A stretch of 64,000 nt of DNA, taken from JAWPMT01 sp965267435 (GTDB lineage Bacteria; Bacteroidota; Bacteroidia; Cytophagales; Cyclobacteriaceae). The notes beneath the pieces were generated by a model. That model did not search any database. It was not told the origin of the DNA and saw only the letters and a list, made by a program, of their open reading frames with translations. Location of the stretch: NCBI GenBank assembly GCA_965267435.1, contig OZ253960.1:6944001-7008000 (forward strand). Direction: 5' to 3'. The position numbers and the translations under genes were made by a program. Below, piece by piece: positions 51,624 to 60,246 of this stretch; position 1 is the stretch's first letter, and each line of letters starts with the position of its first letter.

Positions 51624-54600
51624 ATGCTTCACATCTTTCGCAACAGGATGCTGGGATCGAAAGGATCGATGGTCCCCAAATTGTGGACTTTGGTTGCCTC
51701 CATTTTCATGTCCACAGGTTGGGGTCTTGCGCAGGAGATCTACCAGGTGGAAGAGCTATCACTCGACAAACGGGCAATTGGACTGGGCCTTTCATCCATT
51801 CTCCAGGACGAAGCCGGTTTCATTTGGTTGGGTTCATTCGGGAGTGGGCTTACCCGCTACGATGGGCATGAACTGTTGAATTTCACTCGAGATCGCCGTG
51901 AATCAACGACCATCGGCACGGCAGATCCGACAAGTCTTTGGGAAGATAGCCAGGGTAGGATATGGGCTGGGTCCACCTCGGGCATTAGCATCTTTCACCC
52001 CAACCGGGAATCGTTCTCCAATCTTGTGACCGATGTTGGCGGATGGACCTGGACCTATGCAGAAGAAGACTCCCTCCGCTTCTGGGCAGCAATCAACAAT
52101 GAGTTGTATTCCATTTCAGATGTAGAAGGTGAATGGCTGCTCCAAAAATATTCCTCGGGTTCTGACAGAGTGGGCTTGATTTCAACGGATAGGTCAGTCA
52201 TGCTCAACGCCCCGAATGGAGACGTTTGGGTATCAACGGCAGAAGGTGTTCACCAATACCATCCTCATGGGGGCAGATTCCAGCACTTTCCTAAACCCAC
52301 TGGTCTTGATGGTGCCATTCTGAAAGCTATTGCTGGCAATGATGGTCGGTTTTGGCTGGCCACTGAATCTTCAGGTCTCTGGTCTTTCGATCCAGGTAGC
52401 TTCGAATACGCGCCTTATCCAATGGACCTCCAGAATAAGATTGATTGCTCGGAAGTAACTCGATTTTTCGAAAGTAATGGAGACTATCTCTGGTTGGCGC
52501 TGGGGGATCAGGATATCGTTAAGCTACAGTTGGCAACTGGAGACATCATTCACCCGGTGAGTGCCAGCGGCCAATCCATACATCCCGTACTGGGGGTAAC
52601 GACACCCTTTCTTGAAGATCGTCATGGCAACATTTGGGTGGGGGCGCTGAAGCCTATCATTGCCAGAAAAACAGACCCTGCCATTGAGAGGCTACTACAC
52701 CAGCAGGGTGAAGCCAACAGTCTGTCCAGTAACGCGGTGAAGGGCTTGGCGGTGGATCATCAGTCGAACTTGTGGGTGGGGACCGATGGCGCAGGTCTCA
52801 ATTTTCTGAATCGAAGAACCAATGAATGGCGCCACCTTCAAGCACCGAGCCTTGTGAATAACAAGGTTGTCTGGGTGATGTGCGATGATGACGGGGACAT
52901 TCTTACGAGTCATTATCCGACTGGAATATCCAAGGTCGACCCTTCCACAAATGGTGTTGAGCAGCTTGCTGTGCCTGGTGAGCACTTGTTTGTGCGCCAG
53001 GTGCTACAACGTAGCGATGGAGAGTATTGGGTCAATGGCAACGGAGGCCTAAGCCCGATGTTCCAGCGCATCGAGCAGCCAGATGGTGTTTGGGGATGGA
53101 ATGCAGTTCTTGATTCTCAGGACCGCATTTGGATGGCTGCAGAAGACAATGGTGTTTACGTGATTGACACGGGTTCCAACGTCGCACATAAGAAGCTGGA
53201 TATTTCAGCCTTCAATATTCTCGTGGCCAAGAACGGGATGGTTTGGATACTGACGCCCCACGATGGCATTGCTGCTTTTGATCCTGAGAATGGTACCACC
53301 AGGTATTTGAGAGATACGCACGATTTACCCATAGAGTGCGCTGGTATCATGGAAGATCGGGACGGCAATCTATGGATTGGAAGTGATGAGGGTATCATCG
53401 TCTACTATCCTGATAGGGATGAGTTCATGATTGTTGCCGATTTTGAGAACAAAGAGCCGTTCTATTTTCGGCCGTATGATATGGACGAGGAGGGCCGCAT
53501 TTACTTTGGAGGTGCGGGAGTGACAATCATAGATCCGAAGAAATTGCGAGGTCCCAGTTCTCTTCGGGCACCGAAGTTTAGCGAACTGCAATTGGCCAAT
53601 GTCCATGCAAGACCTGGAAGTGAATCGGTCCTGACGGGTGCTCTGCATGAAGCCAATAGGATCACATTAGGACCTGATCAGAACGTTTTCACTTTGTCAT
53701 TTGCTTCCCTGGACTTTCAACTACCTGCAAAACGCTATCGATTCAGGCTGCACGGTTTTGAGGAGGATTGGCGATACGGTGGGATTGACAATTATTCGAC
53801 GTTCACCAACCTGGATCACGGAAGCTATGAATTTGAAGTGCAAACAGGGTTCTCCTGGGGCCAATGGAGTGAGTCGAGCCTTCTGAATATTAAGGTATTG
53901 CCCCCCTGGTGGGAAACACGATGGGCCTACGGTATCTACGTGGTGACGTTGATTGCTGCACTGCTCTTTGCTCGAAAGCAAATCCTGGATCGGGAGAGGC
54001 TGAAAAACAGAGCGGAACTCGACCGTGTGGAGCTCGAAAAAGTTCGTGAAATCGATGAGTTGAAGACGCAATTCTTCACCAATATGTCGCATGAGTTTCG
54101 GACGCCATTGACGCTGATCCTGGGGCCACTCAAAAAGATGCGGGAAGGCAACTTCAAGGGAGATCGTACCGCCATCCTGGACATCATGTTTCGCAACGCC
54201 TCGCGACTGCTCAATCTTATCAATCAGTTACTGGACCTATCCAAGCTGGATGCTGGCAAGTTGAGCTTGAAAGCTGGAAGGGCCGATCTGGTTAGGTTTT
54301 GCAAGCGCATCGCGGGCAACTATGAGTCCTACGCGGAAGGACGAGGCATCCACTTTCAGGTGAATCACAGAGAGGCGGAACTAGAGGTGTGGATCGATGC
54401 AGACAAAATGGAGAAGGTGCTGCACAACCTCCTATCCAACGCCTTCAAGTTCACGCCTGACAAAGGGGAGGTCCTTATCAATGTCGGTAACCAAGATGGG
54501 GGGTGGGTAGAGATTGAGGTCGCAGACAATGGACCGGGAATTCCTCTGGAGGAGCAGCACAAGGTCTTTGATCGCTTCCATCAGGTGGACGCTACCATCA

Positions 54601-55619
54601 CACGAGAGCAGGAGGGTACAGGCATAGGCATGGCACTGGTCAAGGAACTTGTGGACCTGCATCATGGAGAGATTCGCATTGAAAGCGCCGCCGGTGAAGG
54701 CACAAAGTTTATTGTCATGCTACCTTCCGACGACCGCTTTCTCGAGCAAGATGAAAGGTCTCACGGGTCCGGGGAGGCGACCAATGTTTCGATCAGTCCA
54801 ATGGAAATGGCGACAGGCGGAGTTACAGTCTTACCAGCGACGCAAGAGGATAAAAAAACGGTTTTGATCGTAGAGGACAATGCAGACATGCGGGTGTTCA
54901 TACGGATGTCACTAACAGAGGATTACAACACACAGGAAGCGCATCACGGGAAAGAGGGGCTCTCCATGGCCCTGGATAGCCAGCCGGATCTTATTATCAG
55001 CGATGTGATGATGCCGCAAATGGATGGCATCATGCTTTGTGAGAAACTAAAGACCGATGAAAGAACGAGCCACATACCCGTGATGCTTCTCACCGCAAAA
55101 GCCGATCGGGAAAGCCGATTGGTGGGACTGGAAACGGGTGCGGACGATTACCTCTCCAAACCCTTCGATGAGGAGGAGCTGCTGCTGCTGATCAGGAACA
55201 GGATTGCTCAGCGCGAGCGACTTCAGGAGAAGTTTCGGAGTACCCCTGACATAGGTCCTAAGGAAGTTGCTGTTAACTCTGTCGATCAGCAGTTTCTCGA
55301 AAGGGTCATTGCAGTCATAGAGGACCACATGGATGAGTCGGAGTTGTCCATGGAGTGGCTGGCGGAGGAAGTGGGGATGAGTCTGCGACAAATGAACCGA
55401 AAGCTCAGTGCCATGACAGGTCTGGCTTCCAGTCTTTTTGTGCGAAGCATTCGACTGAAAAGAGCCGCTCAACTGCTCGCCCAAAATGCTGACAACGTTT
55501 CGCAAATAGCTTACACGGTGGGCTTCAGCAACCCATCGTATTTCACAAGAAGCTTTAAGGAGGAGTTTGGCGTATCGCCCAAACAGTACGCCGAAGACGT
55601 CCGGGTGCAGCGCAGCTAG
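51624..55619 (+). CDS. Hybrid two-component system protein (sensor kinase + AraC regulator)
   Basis: 1331 residues. A signal peptide or anchor (VPKLWTLVASIFMSTGWGLAQ; starts at 51624, or Met16 at 51669) leads to a periplasmic double propeller of Reg_prop repeats (about 40-685, e.g. EDSQGRIWAGSTSG, DRDGNLWIGSDEG) and a Y_Y_Y domain (about 690-765). A membrane helix follows (about 772-790). The cytoplasm holds HisKA with His823 in NMSHEFRTPLTLI, HATPase (HNLLSNAFKFTPD, DNGPGIP), a receiver with Asp1127 in LIISDVMMPQMDG, and an AraC HTH (about 1220-1325). HTCS proteins usually sense glycan fragments and activate nearby genes. No polysaccharide locus adjoins, so the regulon is unclear. Confidence 0.94.
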   Translation: MLHIFRNRMLGSKGSMVPKLWTLVASIFMSTGWGLAQEIYQVEELSLDKRAIGLGLSSILQDEAGFIWLGSFGSGLTRYDGHELLNFTRDRRESTTIGTADPTSLWEDSQGRIWAGSTSGISIFHPNRESFSNLVTDVGGWTWTYAEEDSLRFWAAINNELYSISDVEGEWLLQKYSSGSDRVGLISTDRSVMLNAPNGDVWVSTAEGVHQYHPHGGRFQHFPKPTGLDGAILKAIAGNDGRFWLATESSGLWSFDPGSFEYAPYPMDLQNKIDCSEVTRFFESNGDYLWLALGDQDIVKLQLATGDIIHPVSASGQSIHPVLGVTTPFLEDRHGNIWVGALKPIIARKTDPAIERLLHQQGEANSLSSNAVKGLAVDHQSNLWVGTDGAGLNFLNRRTNEWRHLQAPSLVNNKVVWVMCDDDGDILTSHYPTGISKVDPSTNGVEQLAVPGEHLFVRQVLQRSDGEYWVNGNGGLSPMFQRIEQPDGVWGWNAVLDSQDRIWMAAEDNGVYVIDTGSNVAHKKLDISAFNILVAKNGMVWILTPHDGIAAFDPENGTTRYLRDTHDLPIECAGIMEDRDGNLWIGSDEGIIVYYPDRDEFMIVADFENKEPFYFRPYDMDEEGRIYFGGAGVTIIDPKKLRGPSSLRAPKFSELQLANVHARPGSESVLTGALHEANRITLGPDQNVFTLSFASLDFQLPAKRYRFRLHGFEEDWRYGGIDNYSTFTNLDHGSYEFEVQTGFSWGQWSESSLLNIKVLPPWWETRWAYGIYVVTLIAALLFARKQILDRERLKNRAELDRVELEKVREIDELKTQFFTNMSHEFRTPLTLILGPLKKMREGNFKGDRTAILDIMFRNASRLLNLINQLLDLSKLDAGKLSLKAGRADLVRFCKRIAGNYESYAEGRGIHFQVNHREAELEVWIDADKMEKVLHNLLSNAFKFTPDKGEVLINVGNQDGGWVEIEVADNGPGIPLEEQHKVFDRFHQVDATITREQEGTGIGMALVKELVDLHHGEIRIESAAGEGTKFIVMLPSDDRFLEQDERSHGSGEATNVSISPMEMATGGVTVLPATQEDKKTVLIVEDNADMRVFIRMSLTEDYNTQEAHHGKEGLSMALDSQPDLIISDVMMPQMDGIMLCEKLKTDERTSHIPVMLLTAKADRESRLVGLETGADDYLSKPFDEEELLLLIRNRIAQRERLQEKFRSTPDIGPKEVAVNSVDQQFLERVIAVIEDHMDESELSMEWLAEEVGMSLRQMNRKLSAMTGLASSLFVRSIRLKRAAQLLAQNADNVSQIAYTVGFSNPSYFTRSFKEEFGVSPKQYAEDVRVQRS

Positions 55620-55759
55620 TCATCGGAGCTTTCCTGTCTAGTCCGTGGGGTGAAAACCGGTGATGTCCTGTCAGTACAAGGATATGTCCAATCACTGCAA
55701 GCGTTCGGAATGGCTTCTCGGCAGCTTTGAGACATCATTCACATCAAAGCTAAATCACT

Positions 55760-56317
55760 ATGAAAGTCTTAGTTATTCGAAATACAATGAGCTCAGATTC
55801 GCATCAAAGTGCGGGTCTCTGCGAAGGGCACCAACCAGCGCCGGCCTACATCGCCAGACTGACGGGTATAGGTCTCATTATTTTATGCCTATCGAGCTTG
55901 ACGCTTGAGGCGCAAGACCGGTCCGTGGTCGAAGGTGTCTTATTGGTGAAAGCGGACGCAGCACCCAGTAATCTCAACCCATGGGCCTCAGCAATGTCTG
56001 GGTACGAGATTGAAGAGAATTCGGATTGTGCTAAATCAGAGGAATCTCTGCTACTCGATGCCGGTGACGCCTACACGTCCCTGACAACGAGGGCCCTTTC
56101 CTTCGATGCCACTGCCGAAATCGCCAAACTGAAGTCGGAGGAAGAGCATTTCTGGTGGGAGTATTGGTTTACGGCCTGTTCCTATTACTATGGCAACACG
56201 CTGGTGCATAAATGGTACACGTCCAATCTTGGTATGAGAAGGTGCACTTCTGTAAGGCCTAGTTGTTCGTCAGACAAGATTCTTGTGAACTATGGCTGTA
56301 CAGTCTATGGGTGGTGA
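55760..56317 (+). CDS. Unknown secreted protein
   Basis: 185 residues beginning MKVLVIRNTMSSDSHQ. A hydrophobic stretch (ARLTGIGLIILCLSSLTLEAQ, about 32-52) looks like a signal sequence with a late start, so Met10 or an internal start is possible. The rest contains a WWEYWFTACSYYYGNTLVHKWY aromatic patch and four or five cysteines near the end (RRCTSVRPSCSSD, NYGCTVYGW), suggesting disulfides. No family is recognised. A terminator follows at 56399. It lies 140 bases after the HTCS gene and could be a target of it. Confidence 0.5.
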   Translation: MKVLVIRNTMSSDSHQSAGLCEGHQPAPAYIARLTGIGLIILCLSSLTLEAQDRSVVEGVLLVKADAAPSNLNPWASAMSGYEIEENSDCAKSEESLLLDAGDAYTSLTTRALSFDATAEIAKLKSEEEHFWWEYWFTACSYYYGNTLVHKWYTSNLGMRRCTSVRPSCSSDKILVNYGCTVYGW

Positions 56318-56398
56318 AGTAACGCCAGTCCCCAAATCTGCGAGTAGATTCTCTCCCTTAGCGACCGAACTAAAAACACCCGCTCTAGAATAAAGATT

Positions 56399-56448
56399 GA
56401 GCTCCGCCCCCCAAAGCTTTGGCTTGTGGATGGGTGGAGTTCTTTTTT
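56399..56448 (+). terminator. Rho-independent terminator downstream of the secreted protein gene
   Basis: GAGCTCCGCCC (56399-56409) pairs with GGGTGGAGTTC (56432-56442) over 11 positions with two G-U wobbles, followed by TTTTTT. The loop is long (22 bases) and holds its own small AAAGCTTTGG palindrome. Confidence 0.75.
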
Positions 56449-56515
56449 GATCCCTCTTCGACCAGCACGAAGACTACCTATTTCATTGCAATCCAGAACT
56501 GCGACGGCAACACTT

Positions 56516-56525
56516 CCCCCCCCCC
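56516..56525. repeat. C10 homopolymer tract
   Basis: Ten consecutive C residues in a gene-free stretch between the terminator at 56399-56448 and repeat copy 2. Such a run can slip during replication. No ORF or promoter spacing depending on it was seen. Confidence 0.7.
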
Positions 56526-56610
56526 ACCACATACCCTACCGGTAACGTTCTTTTGCGATTGCTGACTTCCGTCATTGTGGGATTGTAGCGGATGATGTTT
56601 AATTTGACCT

Positions 56611-56760
56611 AAATTATGCAGTTGCATAATTTACCCGAAGGGCAGACGAAAGCTTTGCTTTGTCTGGGTCACCTTGACAAGAGTTTCCTTTGGAAATTCT
56701 TCGTCATTACGCGATAGACTTTTTTTAATTGCTAATATTCTATCGCGTAATCCGGGTTAA
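56611..56760 (+). repeat. Multi-hairpin repeat element, copy 2
   Basis: Second copy (150 bases) of the element at 12372-12532, same orientation. The hairpins are AAATTATGCA-GT-TGCATAATTT (56611-56632), CCC-GAA-GGG (56634-56642), the identical 24-base CAGAC/GTCTG hairpin (56643-56666), GACAAGAGTTTCC with GGAAATTCTTcGTC (56676-56705), and ATTACGCGATAG with CTATCGCGTAAT (56706-56717 with 56740-56751). It ends CCGGGTTAA. The last stem differs from copy 1 at two positions on each arm, and all four changes preserve pairing. The copy ends 23 bases before the start codon of the next gene; copy 1 ends 26 bases before its gene. Confidence 0.8.
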
Positions 56761-56783
56761 GATATCATACCCATCCGCAAACC

Positions 56784-58085
56784 ATGAAAACTACCAACGA
56801 CGAAAAACACACCTCACGAAGACGCTTTCTCAAAAACTCCGCTGTCGCTCTCGGCGCCATCTACATAGTGCCTCGCCGGGTACTGGGTGGGCCTGGTTAC
56901 GTAGCCCCGAGTGACAAGATCAATATGGGGCTGATAGGAGCCGGAAAGCAGGGGAGAGGCCTTACCAATCGCTTCATGAAGCTGGATGAGGTGCAATACG
57001 TCGCTGCTGCCGATATCAATAGCAAGCATCGGGAGATGATCCAGCAGCAGGTCATAAAATACTACACCGAGGAGAGTGGCCAGTCCGAGTACAAGGGCTG
57101 TGAGGTCTATGAGGATTACCAGGAGATGCTGGCGCGGACGGATATCGACGCGGTGATCATTGCCACCCCTGACCACTGGCATGCGGCGAATACTATCCAC
57201 GCTGCGGAAGCCGGCAAAGACATCTTCTGTGAGAAGCCACTGTCTCATACCATCAAGCAAGGACGAGACATGGTCAAGGCGGTGGAGAAGCACGGTCGCG
57301 TGCTGCAGACAGGCTCCATGCAACGTTCGTGGGATGGCTTCCGCAAGGCGGCGAACCTGGTGCGGAGTGGGTACCTCGGAGAAATCAAAGAAGTGAAAGT
57401 GGCGGTGGGAGATCCGGCTGTGCCTTGTGAACTGCCTACCGAGCCGACACCGGACTATATCGATTGGGAAAAGTGGGTAGGTCCCGGCAAGATGAGGGGC
57501 TACCATCCCGAGATCTGTCCTCCAATTGGTGACAACAGCTGGGCCATGTGGCGCAAGTATGAAGAGTACGGCGGCGGCATCCTGGCGGACTGGGGAGCGC
57601 ACATGTTTGACATTGCACAGTGGGGGTTGGGTATGGACCACACGGGTCCGGTGAAGATCTCTCCTCCCGGAACGGTCGGCGAGTTCATGACTTTTGAGTA
57701 TGCCAATGGCATCAAGATGACCCATGAAGTGTTTGACCGCGGTTGGGCTGTTAGGTTTATCGGAACAGAGGGGTCCCTCGACGTGAGTCGCCAGTTCCTG
57801 GACTCAAACCCAGAGTCTATTGCCAAGGTCGAACTCAAGCAGGAGGATCAGGTCGTTTACCGCAGTGAAAATCACTACACTGATTTCCTTGAAGCCATGA
57901 AGAACCGATCGAAGCCCATTTGCGATGCCGAAATAGGTCACCGTACGGCCACGATCTGCCATCTGGGCAATATCACCTACGACCTCAACCGTGAGCTGGA
58001 ATGGGATCCTGAGAAGGAGAAATTCAACGATGGTGAGGCCAACAAGATGCGGGACTACAAAGAGCGCAAGGGTTTTAGAGTTTAG
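56784..58085 (+). CDS. Tat-exported Gfo/Idh/MocA-family oxidoreductase
   Basis: 433 residues. Twin-arginine signal TSRRRFLKNSAVALGAIYIV. The NAD(P)-binding domain has INMGLIGAGKQGRG, ATPDHWHAANTIHAAEAGKDIFCEKPLSH (the EKP motif with catalytic Lys) and the C-terminal GFO_IDH_MocA_C domain (GGGILADWGAHMFDIAQWGLG). Secreted members act on sugars or glycosidic bonds by transient oxidation and are common in Bacteroidota. No ligand-specific motif is seen. It is a single gene directly downstream of repeat copy 2. The next gene begins 249 bases on. Confidence 0.93.
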   Translation: MKTTNDEKHTSRRRFLKNSAVALGAIYIVPRRVLGGPGYVAPSDKINMGLIGAGKQGRGLTNRFMKLDEVQYVAAADINSKHREMIQQQVIKYYTEESGQSEYKGCEVYEDYQEMLARTDIDAVIIATPDHWHAANTIHAAEAGKDIFCEKPLSHTIKQGRDMVKAVEKHGRVLQTGSMQRSWDGFRKAANLVRSGYLGEIKEVKVAVGDPAVPCELPTEPTPDYIDWEKWVGPGKMRGYHPEICPPIGDNSWAMWRKYEEYGGGILADWGAHMFDIAQWGLGMDHTGPVKISPPGTVGEFMTFEYANGIKMTHEVFDRGWAVRFIGTEGSLDVSRQFLDSNPESIAKVELKQEDQVVYRSENHYTDFLEAMKNRSKPICDAEIGHRTATICHLGNITYDLNRELEWDPEKEKFNDGEANKMRDYKERKGFRV

Positions 58086-58093
58086 TGTTGAGG

Positions 58094-58157
58094 GATTCTG
58101 AGTTCTGAGTTTGGAATTTTGAACGAATTCTAAACTCAAAATTCATAACTCAGAATC
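58094..58157. repeat. Long nested inverted repeat
   Basis: GATTCTGAGTT (58094-58104) pairs with AACTCAGAATC (58147-58157). Inside, GAATTTTGA pairs with TCAAAATTC. There is no T run, but the hairpin lies 9 bases after the oxidoreductase stop and may protect or end its mRNA. Motifs made of TTCTGAGTT-like words are repeated within the arms. The remaining spacer to 58334 shows nothing recognisable. Confidence 0.6.
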
Positions 58158-58334
58158 GGCGCAAGTAGAGGCGGAGGTATCCCATCGCCCATTAGCCCGG
58201 ATCGCAATGGCATGAGGAGGGGCCGGTGCGGCTGCCAGCGGGGCCGAAATACAATGCAGAGCCGGTATGACCTGACCTCGAAGCCACAGAGTGATGCTGC
58301 TCCGAACTACATTCTTGTTAGCTTTGCGCGCTGA

Positions 58335-59516
58335 ATGGAAATACTCGTCATTTCCCATAAATATCCGCCCTCGATTGGGGGGATGCAGAAGCAGTGCTAC
58401 GAGCTCGTCGAGGGTCTCAAACGGAACCATACCGTCCATACATTGATCCACAAAGACGGTACTTCGAAGTTCCTGTTTTTGCTGCGGGCGTCGTTTGAGG
58501 CAAGGGCCATGTTGTCTTCTCGAGACGTGCAGTTGATCTACGCCAATGACGGGTTGATGGCGTTTTTCCTGACACCACTTTTCTGGATGACGAAGGTGCC
58601 GATCGTTGTGACAGCACACGGTTTGGATGTCGTCTTTCCGCTGAAGATCTACCAGCGCTGGCTCAGGAAGTATTTCAATAAGTGCAAGGCGGTCATTGCG
58701 GTGAGTGACGGCACGACGCAGGAACTGCAGAAAAGGGCATTGGATGCGGATCGACTGTTCACCGTGAGAAATGGATTTGACCCCAACTTCAAGCCACCGG
58801 ACATTGACTTTGGGTTTCGTCATCGGTTGGAGAAGCGTCTGGGCATCGATCTTGCGGGGAAAAAGCTGATGGTGTCCATCGGCCGCAGTGTACAGCGCAA
58901 GGGGTTCTCCTGGATGATCAAAGAAGTCTTACCTCAGTTACCGAAGAATGTGGTGTACATCATCATAGGGCCGACCCTCGGCTCCTATGAAAAGGTACAG
59001 CGCATGGAGCGGAGATTGCCAAAGAGCCTCTTTCGAACACTCGTGCTGATGGATGGGGTACCACTCGACGAGATCGAGGTGCACCAGGCGATCAAGCGCC
59101 AGCACTATGAGGAGCGGGTGTTCCATGTCACGGACATGTCCAACGAGGAGGTGGCTAGCACATTGGCGGAGGCAGATCTTTTTGCGATGCCCAATGTCCG
59201 TGTGGAGGGAGACTACGAGGGCTTTGGATTGGTGGCCCTGGAGGCTGTCAGTGCCGGGACGCTGTGCGTGGCGTCGAAGGTGGATGGCATACCCTCAGCG
59301 ATCACGGAAGATAAGAATGGAATTTTATTGCCCCCAGGTGATGTTGAGGTCTGGGTGGAGCGACTAAGAGCACTATTGTCGGATGACATCACGCGCAAGC
59401 AGTTGGCGAAAGAGTACCGTCAGTACACGATGGAGCATGTGTCCTCGTGGCAGTCGATGGCTGCGGAATATGAGCAAGTTTTTGAAACGGTACTGACGAA
59501 GGAGGAAGCCGGATGA
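58335..59516 (+). CDS. Family 4 glycosyltransferase (GT-B fold)
   Basis: 393 residues. N-terminal MEILVISHKYPPSIGGMQKQCYELVEGL is the GT4 start with the GG loop; VVTAHGLDVVFPLKIYQRW follows. The donor domain has MVSIGRSVQRKGFSWMIKEVLPQL, HVTDMSNEEVASTLAEADLFAMPNVR and the E-x7-E part VEGDYEGFGLVALEAVSAGT. It is the first of three coupled genes (ATGA overlap at 59513) that together look like a short glycan-assembly operon. The donor sugar and acceptor are unknown. Confidence 0.9.
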   Translation: MEILVISHKYPPSIGGMQKQCYELVEGLKRNHTVHTLIHKDGTSKFLFLLRASFEARAMLSSRDVQLIYANDGLMAFFLTPLFWMTKVPIVVTAHGLDVVFPLKIYQRWLRKYFNKCKAVIAVSDGTTQELQKRALDADRLFTVRNGFDPNFKPPDIDFGFRHRLEKRLGIDLAGKKLMVSIGRSVQRKGFSWMIKEVLPQLPKNVVYIIIGPTLGSYEKVQRMERRLPKSLFRTLVLMDGVPLDEIEVHQAIKRQHYEERVFHVTDMSNEEVASTLAEADLFAMPNVRVEGDYEGFGLVALEAVSAGTLCVASKVDGIPSAITEDKNGILLPPGDVEVWVERLRALLSDDITRKQLAKEYRQYTMEHVSSWQSMAAEYEQVFETVLTKEEAG

Positions 59517-60214
59517 AGTTCATAACCGTAGCCACAGAAGAGATCAAGGGCCTGCCCTTGCTGAAGAAGTCCTGCGACCATTTTGGCATCGAGTTGGAAA
59601 TACTGGGCTTTGGACAGCCTTACTTTGGCAACGGTACGAAGATCACCTTGCTGACGGAGTTCCTCAAAAGCCAGGACCCGGATGAGATCGTGTTTTTCAC
59701 CGATGCCTATGATAGCTTCTTTGTCCGCGATCTGTCGACATTGGAGGACGAGTTCAGGGCGTTTGATCATCCGATCTTGTTTTCGTCTGAGGACAATTAT
59801 TACTTCCGAATTCAGGGGATACCCCATCTGTTTTGGAACAGGTACTACTTGTGGCGCTACCCCAGGAGCCAGTCGAAGTTCAAGGAATACCGCTACCTCA
59901 ACTCGGGAGGCTATATGGGCTACGCCGGCAAGATCCTGGAGCTCTTCGAGCGGTCAGGGATCAGGAAGAATATGCGTAGTGATCAGGTAAACCTCCATAG
60001 GCACATCGTGCACCACCCTGAAGACATCCAGCTGGACTATGACCATGAGATCTTCACCAACTATGGCAAGTTTGCACAGCCGGAGCGATTCTCGGTGACT
60101 GACGATAAGCTGGTAAACAACATGACGGGTAGCCATCCTTATATATTCCACTTTCCCGGACCCAAGCATCGGGGGATGTTTGAGTTTGCAGAGCAATTCT
60201 CTTTTTTGAAATGA
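59513..60214 (+). CDS. PLOD-like glycosyltransferase (GT-A fold)
   Basis: 233 residues, resembling the glycosyltransferase domain of procollagen lysyl hydroxylases and related bacterial enzymes. It begins MKFITVATEEIKGLPLLKKS, has a DxxD metal motif (Asp64-Ala-Tyr-Asp67 in FFTDAYDSFF), then PILFSSEDNYYF, YLNSGGYMGYAGKI and a DQVNLHR motif, ending with HFPGPKHR for the last metal histidine. The order of motifs is complete, so it should be active with a UDP-sugar. Both neighbours overlap it by four bases, linking it to the GT4 and the fusion protein. Confidence 0.82.
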   Translation: MKFITVATEEIKGLPLLKKSCDHFGIELEILGFGQPYFGNGTKITLLTEFLKSQDPDEIVFFTDAYDSFFVRDLSTLEDEFRAFDHPILFSSEDNYYFRIQGIPHLFWNRYYLWRYPRSQSKFKEYRYLNSGGYMGYAGKILELFERSGIRKNMRSDQVNLHRHIVHHPEDIQLDYDHEIFTNYGKFAQPERFSVTDDKLVNNMTGSHPYIFHFPGPKHRGMFEFAEQFSFLK

Positions 60215-60246
60215 CCTGGACGCCGCAAGGCAGAACGAACGATACA

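Noticed and set aside
56305..56532. Minus-strand ORF starting in the C10 run
   Set aside because: It runs through a terminator hairpin and begins in the homopolymer; no support.
56814..57725. 303-codon minus-strand ORF opposite the Gfo/Idh/MocA gene
   Set aside because: It is antisense to a well-supported enzyme; its translation is His/Arg rich with no recognisable fold.
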